A stretch of DNA of 64,000 nucleotides from Methanoregula sp. UBA64 (GCF_002502735.1 NZ_DAQC01000001.1:675229-739228), one strand, 5' to 3'; shown: positions 8,137-17,638, counted from the first letter of the stretch. Program-made: numbers and translations. Notes: a model not told the origin generated them from the sequence alone.

Positions 8137-8988
8137 CTAATACTTTCCAATATACTTCGTCGGGACAAGAACCTTGATTGTATAGGAATTGATGTACTGG
8201 GAATTGATGATGAAGTAATAACTGCGCTGTCCTTCATAGAACTTTTCGGTCCAGGGTCGGGGATCAGTGTTGCTGGCTGTGGGTGTTGCTGCAATTTCTG
8301 CATATTTTTGTTGAGTAGTACGAGTAACTGCGGGCGCCGACTGCTTATTTCCTGCCCAAAGGTCGGGATCTATTCCCCCAGGGGGTATTATACTCCTGAC
8401 GATGCGGTTGGGATCGGTCGCATCCATCACCTGGATGGAAAAGACCGGATTTACTGCACTATAAGATCCTGAAATACCACTATGGGAGTAGGGATTCCCT
8501 AATGTAGGTTCAAATTTTTCACTATCGTAGCTTGACCCCGCAGACATTGGGCCAATATGGGGATCTATAGTATACTGTAATTCCCAATAGGGGAACGGGA
8601 TATTCACGATCTGGGTCGTTCCGCTGTACTTCCCAGATATAGTTGCATATACCGTGCGATTGGTATCCGGGGGAGTTGCATTTATCCTTGTCCCTTGGGG
8701 GAGCGTTGAATTCGTAGAGATATGGTAGGATTCGGGACTGACAAAACCAACGGTCTGTGCCCTCTGGTTCCAGGTTGTCGGTATGGGGGCAGGAGTGGGA
8801 GGTGTGGTGGTAATACCAGTAACATTCGAATATATCACAAGAGGGGTCTCGGATATGATCGGTTCCGTCGTTGCCACGGGAATGCCGGTATTGACAGGCT
8901 GGCCGGTAGCTAAGGGTTTGATAACAAATGCTACTACAAGAATGATGCAAAAGGCCGCGATGATATACGTAATGTCCTTCTTATCCAT
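8137..8988 (-). CDS. Secreted/membrane-anchored protein of unknown function
   Basis: 283 residues. Residues 6-25 are a single hydrophobic anchor or signal segment (YIIAAFCIILVVAFVI) followed by a Thr/Pro-rich linker (about 30-75) and an extracellular region of roughly 200 residues rich in Ser, Thr, Tyr and Pro. Short PYWELQYTIDP and IQVMDATDPNRIVR segments look beta-rich. Such anchored exoproteins are frequent in Methanomicrobiales. It diverges from the archaellin gene, sharing a 240-bp upstream region. No catalytic motif recognised. Confidence 0.7.
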   Translation of the reverse strand: MDKKDITYIIAAFCIILVVAFVIKPLATGQPVNTGIPVATTEPIISETPLVIYSNVTGITTTPPTPAPIPTTWNQRAQTVGFVSPESYHISTNSTLPQGTRINATPPDTNRTVYATISGKYSGTTQIVNIPFPYWELQYTIDPHIGPMSAGSSYDSEKFEPTLGNPYSHSGISGSYSAVNPVFSIQVMDATDPNRIVRSIIPPGGIDPDLWAGNKQSAPAVTRTTQQKYAEIAATPTASNTDPRPWTEKFYEGQRSYYFIINSQYINSYTIKVLVPTKYIGKY

Positions 8989-9145
8989 AGGGTAATAAAT
9001 GATTATTGGGTTGTCTAAACATTAAAAAGGGTATGCGGTATCTTTTTAAAACCGGGCCGGGAATCAAAGTTGCGAATTAGAGGAAATTTGATTTAATTGC
9101 ACCTGTTTTGGAAAAAAAACCAGAATAATCTGGAATTCTCAAAAA

Positions 9146-9156
9146 CTATTTATACG
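9146..9156 (+). promoter_or_regulatory. Archaellin promoter (BRE/TATA)
   Basis: AAAAAC followed by TATTTATACG gives a BRE plus TATA box at 9141-9155. Transcription should begin about 25 nt downstream, near 9178, just before the 5' UTR hairpin. The Shine-Dalgarno GGTGA at 9219-9223 sets the archaellin start at 9228. Confidence 0.6.
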
Positions 9157-9180
9157 AACAATACTACTTTACAGTGTAGA

Positions 9181-9202
9181 GACGCTAGTTCTAACTAGTG
9201 TC
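9181..9202 (+). promoter_or_regulatory. 5' UTR stem-loop ahead of archaellin
   Basis: GACGCTAGTT (9181-9190) and AACTAGTGTC (9193-9202) pair over ten positions with one G-U wobble. It begins at the predicted transcript start and ends before the Shine-Dalgarno, so it may protect the abundant archaellin mRNA or serve as a regulator site. Confidence 0.6.
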
Positions 9203-9227
9203 TACTAAATTCACAAAAGGTGAAATC

Positions 9228-9833
9228 ATGAGTTCGTTGAAATATAACGATGAAGGGTTCACCGGCCTTGAGGCAGCGATTGTACTTATTGCATTCGTTG
9301 TCGTTGCGGCGGTGTTCTCGTATGTGGTGCTTGGTGCCGGGTTCTTCACGACCCAAAAGGCTCAGGAGACTGTTCACACTAGTGTCCAGCAGGCTAGCTC
9401 GACGCTGGAAATTGTAGGGAATGTCTATGGGTCGACCGCGGCTGGCAGTACTAATGCAGGTATTACTAGTGTCAACTTTACCGTTGCACTAGCACCCGGC
9501 GGTACAGCTGTTGATTTTAGTAAGGTGGTCCTGACCTACAGTAATGCAACAGTATTACAAACGTTGAACCAGACTATGCCTACTAGCGGTAACTATCCGG
9601 TCACAGCCGCCCTATCGGCAGGGCACTGGGGCGTAACGGGAGTTAACAACGATGTGGGTACAAGCAACGACCTGCTTGAATCGGGCGAGCAGTTCCAAGT
9701 AACGGCAATGCCGCCCTACAACATCATGGCTAATGACCGGTTTACCATCGAAATCAAGCCCGCGGTCGGCGCTGCGTTTGATATCACTCGTTCAGTACCG
9801 GGCGGACTTAATCAGGTGAACCTTCTCTACTAA
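9228..9833 (+). CDS. arlB: Archaellin (archaeal flagellin)
   Basis: 201 residues from ATG 9228, chosen because GGTGA lies 4 nt upstream; a longer frame from 9198 lacks a ribosome site. The N-terminus is a class III signal peptide, MSSLKYNDEGFTGLEAAIVLIAF, with cleavage by the prepilin-type peptidase expected after the Gly in DEGFTGLE. The hydrophobic helix forms the filament core, and the rest is Ser/Thr-rich beta structure with NxS/T sequons (for example NAT, NQT) likely to be N-glycosylated. Only one archaellin gene is present here; the peptidase ArlK is not in the window. Confidence 0.95.
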   Translation: MSSLKYNDEGFTGLEAAIVLIAFVVVAAVFSYVVLGAGFFTTQKAQETVHTSVQQASSTLEIVGNVYGSTAAGSTNAGITSVNFTVALAPGGTAVDFSKVVLTYSNATVLQTLNQTMPTSGNYPVTAALSAGHWGVTGVNNDVGTSNDLLESGEQFQVTAMPPYNIMANDRFTIEIKPAVGAAFDITRSVPGGLNQVNLLY

Positions 9834-10137
9834 TCTTTTTTTCATCACAAAATCCAGATATGTAGCAATGTAAAACAGTTACAGGGAACAGTTCTAAATT
9901 AAGATCCATCCCATAACCCCGATTCTACCCGATGACTCGTTGACTTTTTTTATAGATTTATTCAGCTACTATGAGATGAGGGGATTCTGAATGTCGATAT
10001 AACCTCATCATAAATGAGGAAGATCCTCAACGGCAAAATAATTGTTTGGATTCTTAAAACACCAAATAATTTTGTACCTTACCCCGGGTACACGGGACAA
10101 AGTATATTAATGTAAAACAGGATAATAATGAAATGCT
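9834..10137 (+). promoter_or_regulatory. Intergenic region with T-run terminator and archaellum operon promoter
   Basis: CTTTTTTTC directly after the archaellin stop (9834-9842) is a probable terminator that separates the abundant filament transcript from the motor genes. GTATATTA at 10102-10109 is a TATA box placed for a start near 10133, leaving little or no leader before the ATG at 10138. The string AATGTAAAACAG occurs twice (near 9867 and 10110). No gene is seen in between. Confidence 0.55.
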
Positions 10138-11052
10138 ATGGCGGTAAATCAGGCTCAGGTCGATCATATCATTACCGCGGCTTCCGAGGACGATCCCGAG
10201 GTAAAGCTCCAGAACCTCGAACGGGAAGTTGACCTGATCAAGACCTCTATTAAGCGCCTGTTAATGGATATTAGGGAGCGGATGAACGAGCTGGAGAACC
10301 CGTTTACCCTGTCCGCTACTTCCGGGGGAGGCTCTGTTGCTGCTAACGGGGATGCCGACGCCGCCCACGAAGCAAAAAGAGCTGCACTCGATGCAAAAGA
10401 GGCTGCACTCGATGCACGGGAATCAACGCTTGATGCAGCCGATGCAGCAAAGGAAATGGAAGTTAAAGAGGCTCCAAAGAAAACCGAGTCAAAAACCCGG
10501 CCCGACAGCCCCGATCTGGCAGATGTCCATGATGAGAAACGTCTGTTCGAAGAACAGCAGATCATGGCACTGTTAAAATCACAGATCCCTCCGGCAACCG
10601 GCCATAAGACCGGCCAGAATGCACTTGCCAGCGAGAAACTCCGGCTCCAGAAAGTGTATAAACTGTTCAAATGGACAAACGGGGCCATCCGCAAATTCGG
10701 GCATGACCGGCTCGATATCATCCTTGAATCGTATCGGATTATGGGGTATATCTCCCGTGAATCCTGCGAGGAGATCAAAGAGATCTCGCATTTGATGCCT
10801 GCAAATCTTGGCGAGGAGCATGAGGTCGGGCCGGATGAGTTTGTATCCGAACTGTATTCGCTCAACCGGATCCTCTCTCCCAACGATTCATCACTTGACC
10901 GGGATATGATTGAGGTCATGATGGAACAGCGCCAGCAACTGCTGCCGGCAAGAGAGAAACCTGAGGGACTGGAAACAACCGCCAAGGATCGTGAAATTTC
11001 ACGAAATGCCCACAAAGACGATGAATGGATGAACCTGCCGGACAGGATATAA
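10138..11052 (+). CDS. arlCDE: Archaellum protein ArlC/D/E family
   Basis: 304 residues. Residues 15-60 form a coiled coil (LEREVDLIKTSIKRLLMDI), followed by an Ala/Asp/Lys-rich low-complexity linker containing repeats of DAKEAALDA (about 80-115). The C-terminal part (about 170-260) is the FlaD/E domain, with LRLQKVYKLFKWTNGAIRKFGHDRLDIILESYRIMGY. In euryarchaea ArlC and ArlD/E form the cytosolic ring around the motor and connect it to CheF and the chemotaxis system. It is the first gene of the motor operon, four bases before arlG. Confidence 0.85.
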   Translation: MAVNQAQVDHIITAASEDDPEVKLQNLEREVDLIKTSIKRLLMDIRERMNELENPFTLSATSGGGSVAANGDADAAHEAKRAALDAKEAALDARESTLDAADAAKEMEVKEAPKKTESKTRPDSPDLADVHDEKRLFEEQQIMALLKSQIPPATGHKTGQNALASEKLRLQKVYKLFKWTNGAIRKFGHDRLDIILESYRIMGYISRESCEEIKEISHLMPANLGEEHEVGPDEFVSELYSLNRILSPNDSSLDRDMIEVMMEQRQQLLPAREKPEGLETTAKDREISRNAHKDDEWMNLPDRI

Positions 11053-11055
11053 GCA

Positions 11056-11568
11056 ATGTCATCAGATACCTTTACTACTGCTCTCTTTTTGATCACTGCG
11101 GTAATTGCTGCAGGTGTTCTTATAAATGCAATATTCCCGGTTGTTTACCAGATGTCGGGTACATTTTCTTCAGCCAGTCATCAGGCAGACCAGAGACTCC
11201 GTACGGATTTTAAAATTGTTCTTGGAGTAGCAAACACCAGTCAGTATGCCAGGGTCTGGATGAAAAATACCGGCACTGAACCCATTCCTCTTGCAGATAT
11301 TCAAAAATCAGATGTCATCTGCGGGGATGCCGGGAATTTTGGCAGATTATCTCTTGATTCATCCTCCAGCCAAATGAGTCCGAATACGTGGAGATATACG
11401 TTAGACAACCTCAATAGCAATAATTATTGGGATGCCGGGGAGACTCTGGAGATTGACGCATTGGCAACATCTATTGGAACAACTGACGGCAGCCCGGTGT
11501 ACTTCCAGTTTATCTTACCAGACGGGACATGGAGATCAGATCAATTTACCGTGGGTGCAACTTCTTAA
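11056..11568 (+). CDS. arlG: Archaellum stator protein ArlG
   Basis: 170 residues with one N-terminal membrane helix (TTALFLITAVIAAGVLINAIFPVV, residues 6-29) and an extracytoplasmic beta-sandwich domain. The opening MSSDTFTTALFLITAVIAAG matches the FlaG N-terminus. With ArlF it forms the stator that binds the S-layer. Order ArlG then ArlF, in one operon. Confident. Confidence 0.88.
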   Translation: MSSDTFTTALFLITAVIAAGVLINAIFPVVYQMSGTFSSASHQADQRLRTDFKIVLGVANTSQYARVWMKNTGTEPIPLADIQKSDVICGDAGNFGRLSLDSSSSQMSPNTWRYTLDNLNSNNYWDAGETLEIDALATSIGTTDGSPVYFQFILPDGTWRSDQFTVGATS

Positions 11569-11580
11569 GGTGATCCCGGT

Positions 11581-12057
11581 ATGGCAGTTGCAGATCTTAT
11601 CGGGGCGGCAGTAGGGGTAATGCTTCTTGTAATCGTTGCCTACCTTCTTGTGGGGAGTACACTTTCCACCGCGGAGATTGTTACAAATGCCCAAAAAGCT
11701 GCTGCCCTTCAGGAGCAGACGCAATTACGAACAGATTTTTCCCTGGAAAACATAACCACGGAAAACTCGTTTATCAACTGTACTATTCACAATACAGGTA
11801 AGGAAGTTATATCCGATTTTAAACACATGGATGCTGTAGTTTATGACCGTAGTGCCAGAGACTTTCGGCTCTACCAGTACAGTACTGACGGTGGCCCCGG
11901 GACGTGGACAATCACCGATAAAGGTACTGAGGTGATCCATCCCTCCGAGCTCGATCCCGGTGAAGCATATCAGATATCTATCCAGACAACCGCGGATTCG
12001 CCTGCATGGTTCCAGATCACAACAGGGACTGGTGTTTATAATTCAAAAATATTATAA
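11581..12057 (+). CDS. arlF: Archaellum stator protein ArlF
   Basis: 158 residues. One N-terminal helix (GVMLLVIVAYLLVGSTL, about 11-28) then a conserved STAEIVTNAQKAAALQE segment and an extracellular beta-rich domain. ArlF anchors the archaellum machinery to the S-layer. It follows arlG by 12 bp and precedes arlH by 14 bp. Confidence 0.88.
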   Translation: MAVADLIGAAVGVMLLVIVAYLLVGSTLSTAEIVTNAQKAAALQEQTQLRTDFSLENITTENSFINCTIHNTGKEVISDFKHMDAVVYDRSARDFRLYQYSTDGGPGTWTITDKGTEVIHPSELDPGEAYQISIQTTADSPAWFQITTGTGVYNSKIL

Positions 12058-12071
12058 CGGGGCAATATACC

Positions 12072-12806
12072 ATGGCTACTGATCTCTCGGATCTCATGGG
12101 AGGGGAAGACCGGCAGATCATCTCGACCGGCAACAGCGAACTGGACAAGAAGATTGCCGACGGTCTTCCGGTTGGTTCCCTGACCCTGATCGAAGGGGAG
12201 AACGATACCGGGAAAAGCGTGCTTACCCAGCAAATCATCTGGGGTGCCATGAAACAGGGAATGTCGGTCGATCTATTTACCACGGAAAACACGAGCAAGA
12301 GTTTTATCAAGCAGATGGACTCGATGAGCTTGGATATCTCCGATTATTTTGCCTGGGGATATCTCAAAATTTTTCCCCTCCACGTGGTAGGTTTTGAATG
12401 GAAAAAAGAGGAAATGGAAGGTATCCTTGCACGGCTGATTTATTATATCCAGAACAGCAAGGCGCAGGTTGCGGTTGTCGATTCACTGACCCTGTTCACG
12501 GAATACGCAGAAACCGATACCATCCTCACCTTCTTTACCAACTGCAAATCCCTCGTGGATCACGGGAAAACGGTTCTCGTGACGCTCCATACCTATGCAT
12601 TTGAGGAAGATACCCTTGTACGGATCCGTTCCATCTGCGATGCACACCTGAATATGAAAAAAGCCCTTGTCGGGGACAAGTACGTCATGGTCATGGAAGT
12701 AATCAAGGTCCGCGGCGCACGCAAGACCACCGGAAACCTTGTCAGTTTCGAAGTCCATCCGGGATACGGGATGAAGGTTATCCCGATGAGCTTTGCGAGG
12801 ATCTGA
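12072..12806 (+). CDS. arlH: Archaellum motor ATP-binding protein ArlH
   Basis: 244 residues, KaiC/RecA-like fold with Walker A GENDTGKS at 42-49 and a Walker B-like strand VAVVDSLTLF. ArlH binds ATP and sits on ArlI, regulating assembly and rotation; family members bind but barely hydrolyse nucleotide. Three bases separate it from arlI. Confidence 0.93.
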   Translation: MATDLSDLMGGEDRQIISTGNSELDKKIADGLPVGSLTLIEGENDTGKSVLTQQIIWGAMKQGMSVDLFTTENTSKSFIKQMDSMSLDISDYFAWGYLKIFPLHVVGFEWKKEEMEGILARLIYYIQNSKAQVAVVDSLTLFTEYAETDTILTFFTNCKSLVDHGKTVLVTLHTYAFEEDTLVRIRSICDAHLNMKKALVGDKYVMVMEVIKVRGARKTTGNLVSFEVHPGYGMKVIPMSFARI

Positions 12807-12809
12807 TCC

Positions 12810-14675
12810 ATGAGTTCCCTCTCCGTTGCAATCAATCTGCCTTTCAAACCCGAACCGGTGGACATCGATGTCGACCTGTACGCGGATCTTGAATCGGATG
12901 CTCTTTTCAAGATGCTGCCGGCCAATGCAAAGGAGTACGTCCAGAACAGTCCGCACCTCCTGGAATACCTCCATACCTTCCCGGTGAACACGTACGGGAT
13001 CCCGCTCTTTGTGTCGGAACTCACAAAGGATCTCCGTAATAATAAAAACCCGAACGTTATCTACCCGGTCAATGACACCACGTTCGTCCACATTCTTCCC
13101 GATCCGGACGATGTGAGGAATTACTATATCCCGATTGAACCCTCGTTTCTGCACAGTGTAAGCGACATTTTACCGGTAGTAGAGACAAAACTGATCGATC
13201 TTATCGATGGACTCGAAACAGATCCCACTACCGACAAGGAACGGGCGGATGTCATTAAAAAAATGCTTGCCACCATTGCCATTGTCAAGCCCCCGGGCGT
13301 CGATGTAGCAAGCCTGACAAAAAAGGACGTGCAGGCAGGCGGATCGTCAAAACTGATGACCTTTTTAAACACTGATTTTACCGCACAAAAAAAGATGAAA
13401 TCCGGTAAGAAGAGCAAGAATATTCCCATCACGCCGGAAGGGAAGATTATTCTCTCCAAGGTGGAGTACCAGGCTATCGAGTATCTCCTTGTCCGGGACA
13501 AGATCGAAATGGGGGTCCTAAAGCCATTTCTCTCCGACAGTTATATCGAAGATATCTCCTGCGACGGTGTCGGGCCGATCTTTATCGAACACAAGGTTTT
13601 CAAAGGTCTGAAATCTGTTGTCGAGTTCAAGGTATCGAGCGAACTCGACGAATTTGTCGTAAAGGTTGCCGAACGGATCAAACGGCCCATTACCTACCGG
13701 AACCCGGTGGTCGACGCCACGCTTCCGGATGGTTCCCGTATCAACATTGTGTACGGCACGGCAATCTCAAAGCACGGCAGTAACTTTACCATCCGTAAGG
13801 TGAACGAAGTTCCCCTCTCCATCCTAAATATCGTCGAGAGCGGCGGCATAGACTATGTCTCTGCGGCATACCTGTGGATCTGTGTCGAGTACGGGATGTC
13901 CCTGTTCGTGAGTGGCGAAACGGCAAGCGGAAAGACAACGCTCCTGAATGCCATTACTACCTTCATTCCCCCCGAGAACAAGATCGTTACCATTGAAGAT
14001 ACACCTGAGCTCAATGTCCCGCACCGGAACTGGGTGCGGGAAGTCGCACTCGCCAAGGGTGGAGGCGAGAGCGGCGGGGCCGGTGGCGAAGTCACGATGT
14101 TCGACCTCCTTAAAGCTGCCCTTCGTCAGCGTCCCAACCAGATCCTTGTGGGTGAGATCCGAGGGGTAGAGGGGAGCGTGGCCTTTGGTGCAATGCAGAC
14201 CGGGCACCCGGTCATGAGCACGTTCCACGCAGCATCGGTCGAAAAACTGATCCAGCGTCTCTGCGGGGATCCCATCAATATCCCGAAAACATATGTGGAT
14301 AACCTCAACCTGGTCGTGATCCAGAGCGCAGTGAAACGGCCCGACGGGCAGACCGTGCGCCGGATGATCAGCTGCAACGAACTGGTCGGGTACAATGCCG
14401 AGACGGGAGGGTTTACCTTTGTCCAGATGTTTACCTGGGAACCGGTCTCCGATACCTTTGTCTGGACCGGGAAAGGCAGCTCGTTCCTTCTGGAAAACAA
14501 AATAGCATCGATGCTCGGTATCCCTGATAGCAAGAAAGCAGAAATTTACCTAGAAGTGGAGAAACGGGCAAAGATCCTCGAACGCCTTCACAAAGCCGGG
14601 TATATCAAGTTCTGGGACCTGTTCCACATGATAACAAAGATCAAGAAACAGGGGCTCCTCACCATCGGTGCGTAA
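12810..14675 (+). CDS. arlI: Archaellum assembly/rotation ATPase ArlI
   Basis: 621 residues, type II/IV secretion ATPase family. Walker A SGETASGKTT near residues 365-374, the Walker B region with ILVGEIRG and the His box MSTFHAAS are intact. The hexamer drives both filament assembly and rotation. The N-terminal about 230 residues are longer than in typical FlaI, with an extra charged insertion (KKMKSGKKSKN). Adjacent to its partner ArlJ with 2-bp spacing. Confidence 0.95.
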   Translation: MSSLSVAINLPFKPEPVDIDVDLYADLESDALFKMLPANAKEYVQNSPHLLEYLHTFPVNTYGIPLFVSELTKDLRNNKNPNVIYPVNDTTFVHILPDPDDVRNYYIPIEPSFLHSVSDILPVVETKLIDLIDGLETDPTTDKERADVIKKMLATIAIVKPPGVDVASLTKKDVQAGGSSKLMTFLNTDFTAQKKMKSGKKSKNIPITPEGKIILSKVEYQAIEYLLVRDKIEMGVLKPFLSDSYIEDISCDGVGPIFIEHKVFKGLKSVVEFKVSSELDEFVVKVAERIKRPITYRNPVVDATLPDGSRINIVYGTAISKHGSNFTIRKVNEVPLSILNIVESGGIDYVSAAYLWICVEYGMSLFVSGETASGKTTLLNAITTFIPPENKIVTIEDTPELNVPHRNWVREVALAKGGGESGGAGGEVTMFDLLKAALRQRPNQILVGEIRGVEGSVAFGAMQTGHPVMSTFHAASVEKLIQRLCGDPINIPKTYVDNLNLVVIQSAVKRPDGQTVRRMISCNELVGYNAETGGFTFVQMFTWEPVSDTFVWTGKGSSFLLENKIASMLGIPDSKKAEIYLEVEKRAKILERLHKAGYIKFWDLFHMITKIKKQGLLTIGA

Positions 14676-14677
14676 TT

Positions 14678-16321
14678 ATGCCTGATGCGATCGCACCTCC
14701 AGAAGGAGACAAGGAAAAAGCAAAGCCTGCACGGGAGATCCCGTTCGCCTCGATGGTAAAAGGCATCAAGGAAAAACTGGCCTCCATCCAGGAAAAGAAG
14801 AAGATGGGCGCGGATCTTCTTTTCATGACCACCTACATGGCGTCGCTTGCGATCGCCAATGCAACGCGCCCCGAGATCTTTTCCTTTGCTGCCAACCGGC
14901 ACGAGTACATCTCGGCAAAATACATTGGCAAAGTGGATACTTTTGTCAAAAAATGGAACTACAGTTATTCCGAAGCCCTTTCTATCGTTGCCGAACGAAC
15001 CGAGAACGATATCCTCAGAAGCATGCTCAACCGGTATGCAAACTCCATCGATTCCGGTGTTCCGGACGAGGATTTCCTGAGTAACGAGCTTGCAACGGTC
15101 AGGAGCGTGTACCGGAACCAGCTGGAACAGGGGATGTCCATGCTCCAGAAATGGGGAGATGCTTATGTCGCCATGCTCCTTTCGGGGACCGTCATCGCCG
15201 TTATCATCATGATCTCCGTGGTGATCTATGCGCCCTCCGACATCCAGTCGACCTTCAACATGTCCTATGGGATCATCCTTGCAATCAGTGTCTTTGGCAT
15301 CACCCTGATGTACACAACCGTCCCTGACGATCCAAAGAGCCACGGCCTGGTCGCACGCATGTCAAAAGAACAGGAGACCATTCGTGCCATGGAACGGATC
15401 ATCGTCCCCCTGACCCTGGGGGTGGTTATCCTCCTCGCACTTCTTGGCGTTGCAGCCAGCATGATCTTTATTCTTGCCGGTATCCTGATGGCACCGATGG
15501 GGATCATCGGTTTTATCGATGATCTGAATATCACCCAGAGGGACAATGACTTCTCGGTCTTTATCAGGAGTTTTGGTGCGATCATGGGCGGCCAGGGGAC
15601 GACCGCGGTGTACGCACTGGGAAGCATTGACCGGAAATCGCTTCCGGCGCTTGAACCGCTGGTAAATTCAGTCTATTCCAAACTCAATCTCGGCCTTGAC
15701 GAAAAGCAGGTCTGGGACCGGTTTATCGGGGAGGCCGGGAGCAACCTGATCTACAAATACCTCAACATCTACCGGGATACCGTGGCACTGGGCGGTCCGC
15801 CGGAACCCATCGGTACGGTGGTGGGGTCCTCAATGCTCGAGCAGACCCTGCTCCGTGAGAAAAAAGACATGCTCTCCAAGGGGTTCATTGTCCTTCTCAT
15901 ACCCATGCATGTCGCCATGACCGGTCTCTTTGTGGCGCTCTACCAGATCCTTGTTGTACTGACCGATTCGGTGGCAAGTATGATGACAAAATTCCAGGAA
16001 GCGGCAGCTACATCAGGAGGACAGGGATCCGGGGCATCCATGAGTGGCGTCTTTGGTGGCGGAATGAACCTGTTTACCAATTTCCCCAAGGAGGCCATGC
16101 AGACCTATGTGTCCATCACGCTTGCAATCCTGACCGTATCGAATATTATTGCCGCCCGGATCGTTGGAGGAGGGGATCGATACATGTATTATTTCTACGC
16201 AGCAATATTCTGCACATTGACAGGTCTTGTCCTTCTCCTGGCACCGAGCGTGGTGGGGCTGTTCTTCAGCTCAGAAGCACTGACAAGCATCGGCAGCGGC
16301 GTAAGCGGGACGGGGGTATAA
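14678..16321 (+). CDS. arlJ: Archaellum membrane platform protein ArlJ
   Basis: 547 residues, TadC/GspF-like polytopic membrane protein. Long cytoplasmic loops (1-160 and about 270-400) alternate with hydrophobic clusters, for example AMLLSGTVIAVIIMISVVI and several C-terminal helices. It is the membrane core on which ArlI acts. A Ser/Gly-rich loop near 440-460 (TSGGQGSGASMSGVFGGG) is a local feature. The next gene begins one base after its stop. Confidence 0.93.
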   Translation: MPDAIAPPEGDKEKAKPAREIPFASMVKGIKEKLASIQEKKKMGADLLFMTTYMASLAIANATRPEIFSFAANRHEYISAKYIGKVDTFVKKWNYSYSEALSIVAERTENDILRSMLNRYANSIDSGVPDEDFLSNELATVRSVYRNQLEQGMSMLQKWGDAYVAMLLSGTVIAVIIMISVVIYAPSDIQSTFNMSYGIILAISVFGITLMYTTVPDDPKSHGLVARMSKEQETIRAMERIIVPLTLGVVILLALLGVAASMIFILAGILMAPMGIIGFIDDLNITQRDNDFSVFIRSFGAIMGGQGTTAVYALGSIDRKSLPALEPLVNSVYSKLNLGLDEKQVWDRFIGEAGSNLIYKYLNIYRDTVALGGPPEPIGTVVGSSMLEQTLLREKKDMLSKGFIVLLIPMHVAMTGLFVALYQILVVLTDSVASMMTKFQEAAATSGGQGSGASMSGVFGGGMNLFTNFPKEAMQTYVSITLAILTVSNIIAARIVGGGDRYMYYFYAAIFCTLTGLVLLLAPSVVGLFFSSEALTSIGSGVSGTGV

Positions 16322-16322
16322 C

Positions 16323-17576
16323 ATGAAAGATAGTGTCCGCCGGTTGATCCTTTTTATAGCGATCGTGGGGCTCGGCTCGGTCCTGATCTTTGTCAATCTC
16401 CCCCTCATCGTTATGCTGCCGCTGGTGGTGGTTACCGGATTTGTCCTGCTCCTCGTCCTCGGTGCCGTTACTTTTGCGGAAATAAAAGCTGCATTTGCAA
16501 ATATTTCCCTCAAAAAGCTCCGCAAGGGTTCCTCAAACAAACCGGAATCACCAGTTGCAGGGAGGGGGGCAAAGCCCGCTGCACCAAAAGAACCGGCTGC
16601 CAAAAAGCCGGCAAAAGCGGCCGAGGTTAAAATCCAGGAAAAAGGCGGGGGGATCAAAGGACATCTCGTATTGCTCGCTTCCTCGATTCACTCGTTAAAA
16701 CATATCCTGACCGATCGCAAAAAACAGAGCAAAAAACCCGAAGAGATCAACAAACTTCTGGATCGCACGATCTCCGAGAAAGTTACGAAAAGTTCTCTGT
16801 CGGATAACGCAGCGTCGGTCCCGGCGTCGGGAACGGGCGGAGGCGGCGGAGCGCTCCCTGGCGGGAATGCCGATGAAACAGATCCGTTCCTGTCGTTATC
16901 CGGTGACGATCTCGATGCGGATCTCTTAAATGGTCTTGACGATACCGACCTTGACACATCTTCGGCCGCCGGGCTGGGCGGTGGTGCAGATCTTGCCCTT
17001 GCCGGCGGGCCCGGGGACGACAGCGATCTATCGATGCCGGATCTGGACATGCCCTCCGAACCAGACTCTGATGCAAATGCCGAGGCCGATGCGATCCTAA
17101 AAGCACATGCCGATCCCGGCGCGAACGACCTGGAAAACCTTGACGGGGGAGATGCAATCGATGCGAGCATGGGGGACCTGGACAATATTAACCTCGACGA
17201 TATCGATCTGGGCGACGACAGCCCGGCAGATCCTGCGCCTTCTTCAGCACCGGCTGCGGCCCCGGCTCCGACATCCGCCGATCTGATACCGGCAACCCCG
17301 CTTACCCCTGCCGCCGAGCCGGATAACGACCAATCGGATATATCCTCGTTTGCAGCCGGAGGAAGTCCCGGCTCCGACGAGGATATGTTAAGTTCGCTTG
17401 CATCCGACATCAAACAGGTAAAAAAGGAAAAAAATGTCAGCCTCCTCCGCGAACTCAAGGATTTCAAGGCACCGGCAACAGATATCGAGCAGGAACTTCA
17501 GGATATGGCAGGTTTCCTCGACGGTGCCGGAAAAGGCAAGAAAAAGGAACCTCCTGCCCCGCAGGGAATAAAATAA
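16323..17576 (+). CDS. Acidic membrane-anchored protein of the archaellum operon, unknown function
   Basis: 417 residues. Two closely spaced N-terminal membrane helices (about 7-55) are followed by a basic Lys/Ala/Pro linker (about 60-140) and a long, very acidic, low-complexity region (about 180-350) dominated by Asp, Ala, Pro, Gly and Ser, with repeated DLDD-type motifs, ending in a short charged helical tail (VSLLRELKDFKAPATDIEQELQDM). It begins one base after arlJ and lies before cheF. I do not recognise a family. The architecture, membrane anchor plus flexible acidic arm, suggests a scaffold or tether between motor and chemotaxis proteins (inference). Confidence 0.75.
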   Translation: MKDSVRRLILFIAIVGLGSVLIFVNLPLIVMLPLVVVTGFVLLLVLGAVTFAEIKAAFANISLKKLRKGSSNKPESPVAGRGAKPAAPKEPAAKKPAKAAEVKIQEKGGGIKGHLVLLASSIHSLKHILTDRKKQSKKPEEINKLLDRTISEKVTKSSLSDNAASVPASGTGGGGGALPGGNADETDPFLSLSGDDLDADLLNGLDDTDLDTSSAAGLGGGADLALAGGPGDDSDLSMPDLDMPSEPDSDANAEADAILKAHADPGANDLENLDGGDAIDASMGDLDNINLDDIDLGDDSPADPAPSSAPAAAPAPTSADLIPATPLTPAAEPDNDQSDISSFAAGGSPGSDEDMLSSLASDIKQVKKEKNVSLLRELKDFKAPATDIEQELQDMAGFLDGAGKGKKKEPPAPQGIK

Positions 17577-17589
17577 ACCTGTTCGGGTA

Positions 17590-17599
17590 ATATATAAAA
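17590..17599 (+). promoter_or_regulatory. TATA box ahead of cheF
   Basis: TATATAAAAG at 17591-17600 is a strong TATA match, predicting transcription from about 17618 and a roughly 20-nt leader before cheF at 17639. It implies that chemotaxis genes can be expressed separately from the archaellum motor genes upstream. Confidence 0.6.
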
Positions 17600-17638
17600 G
17601 AGAACAAATCTCCTGCAGATCAACATCCGTGAGCGCAC

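Noticed and set aside
9378..9473. Repeated ACTAGTGTC in archaellin as regulatory sites
   Set aside because: These encode Thr-Ser-Val and may recur by chance; listed only as a note.
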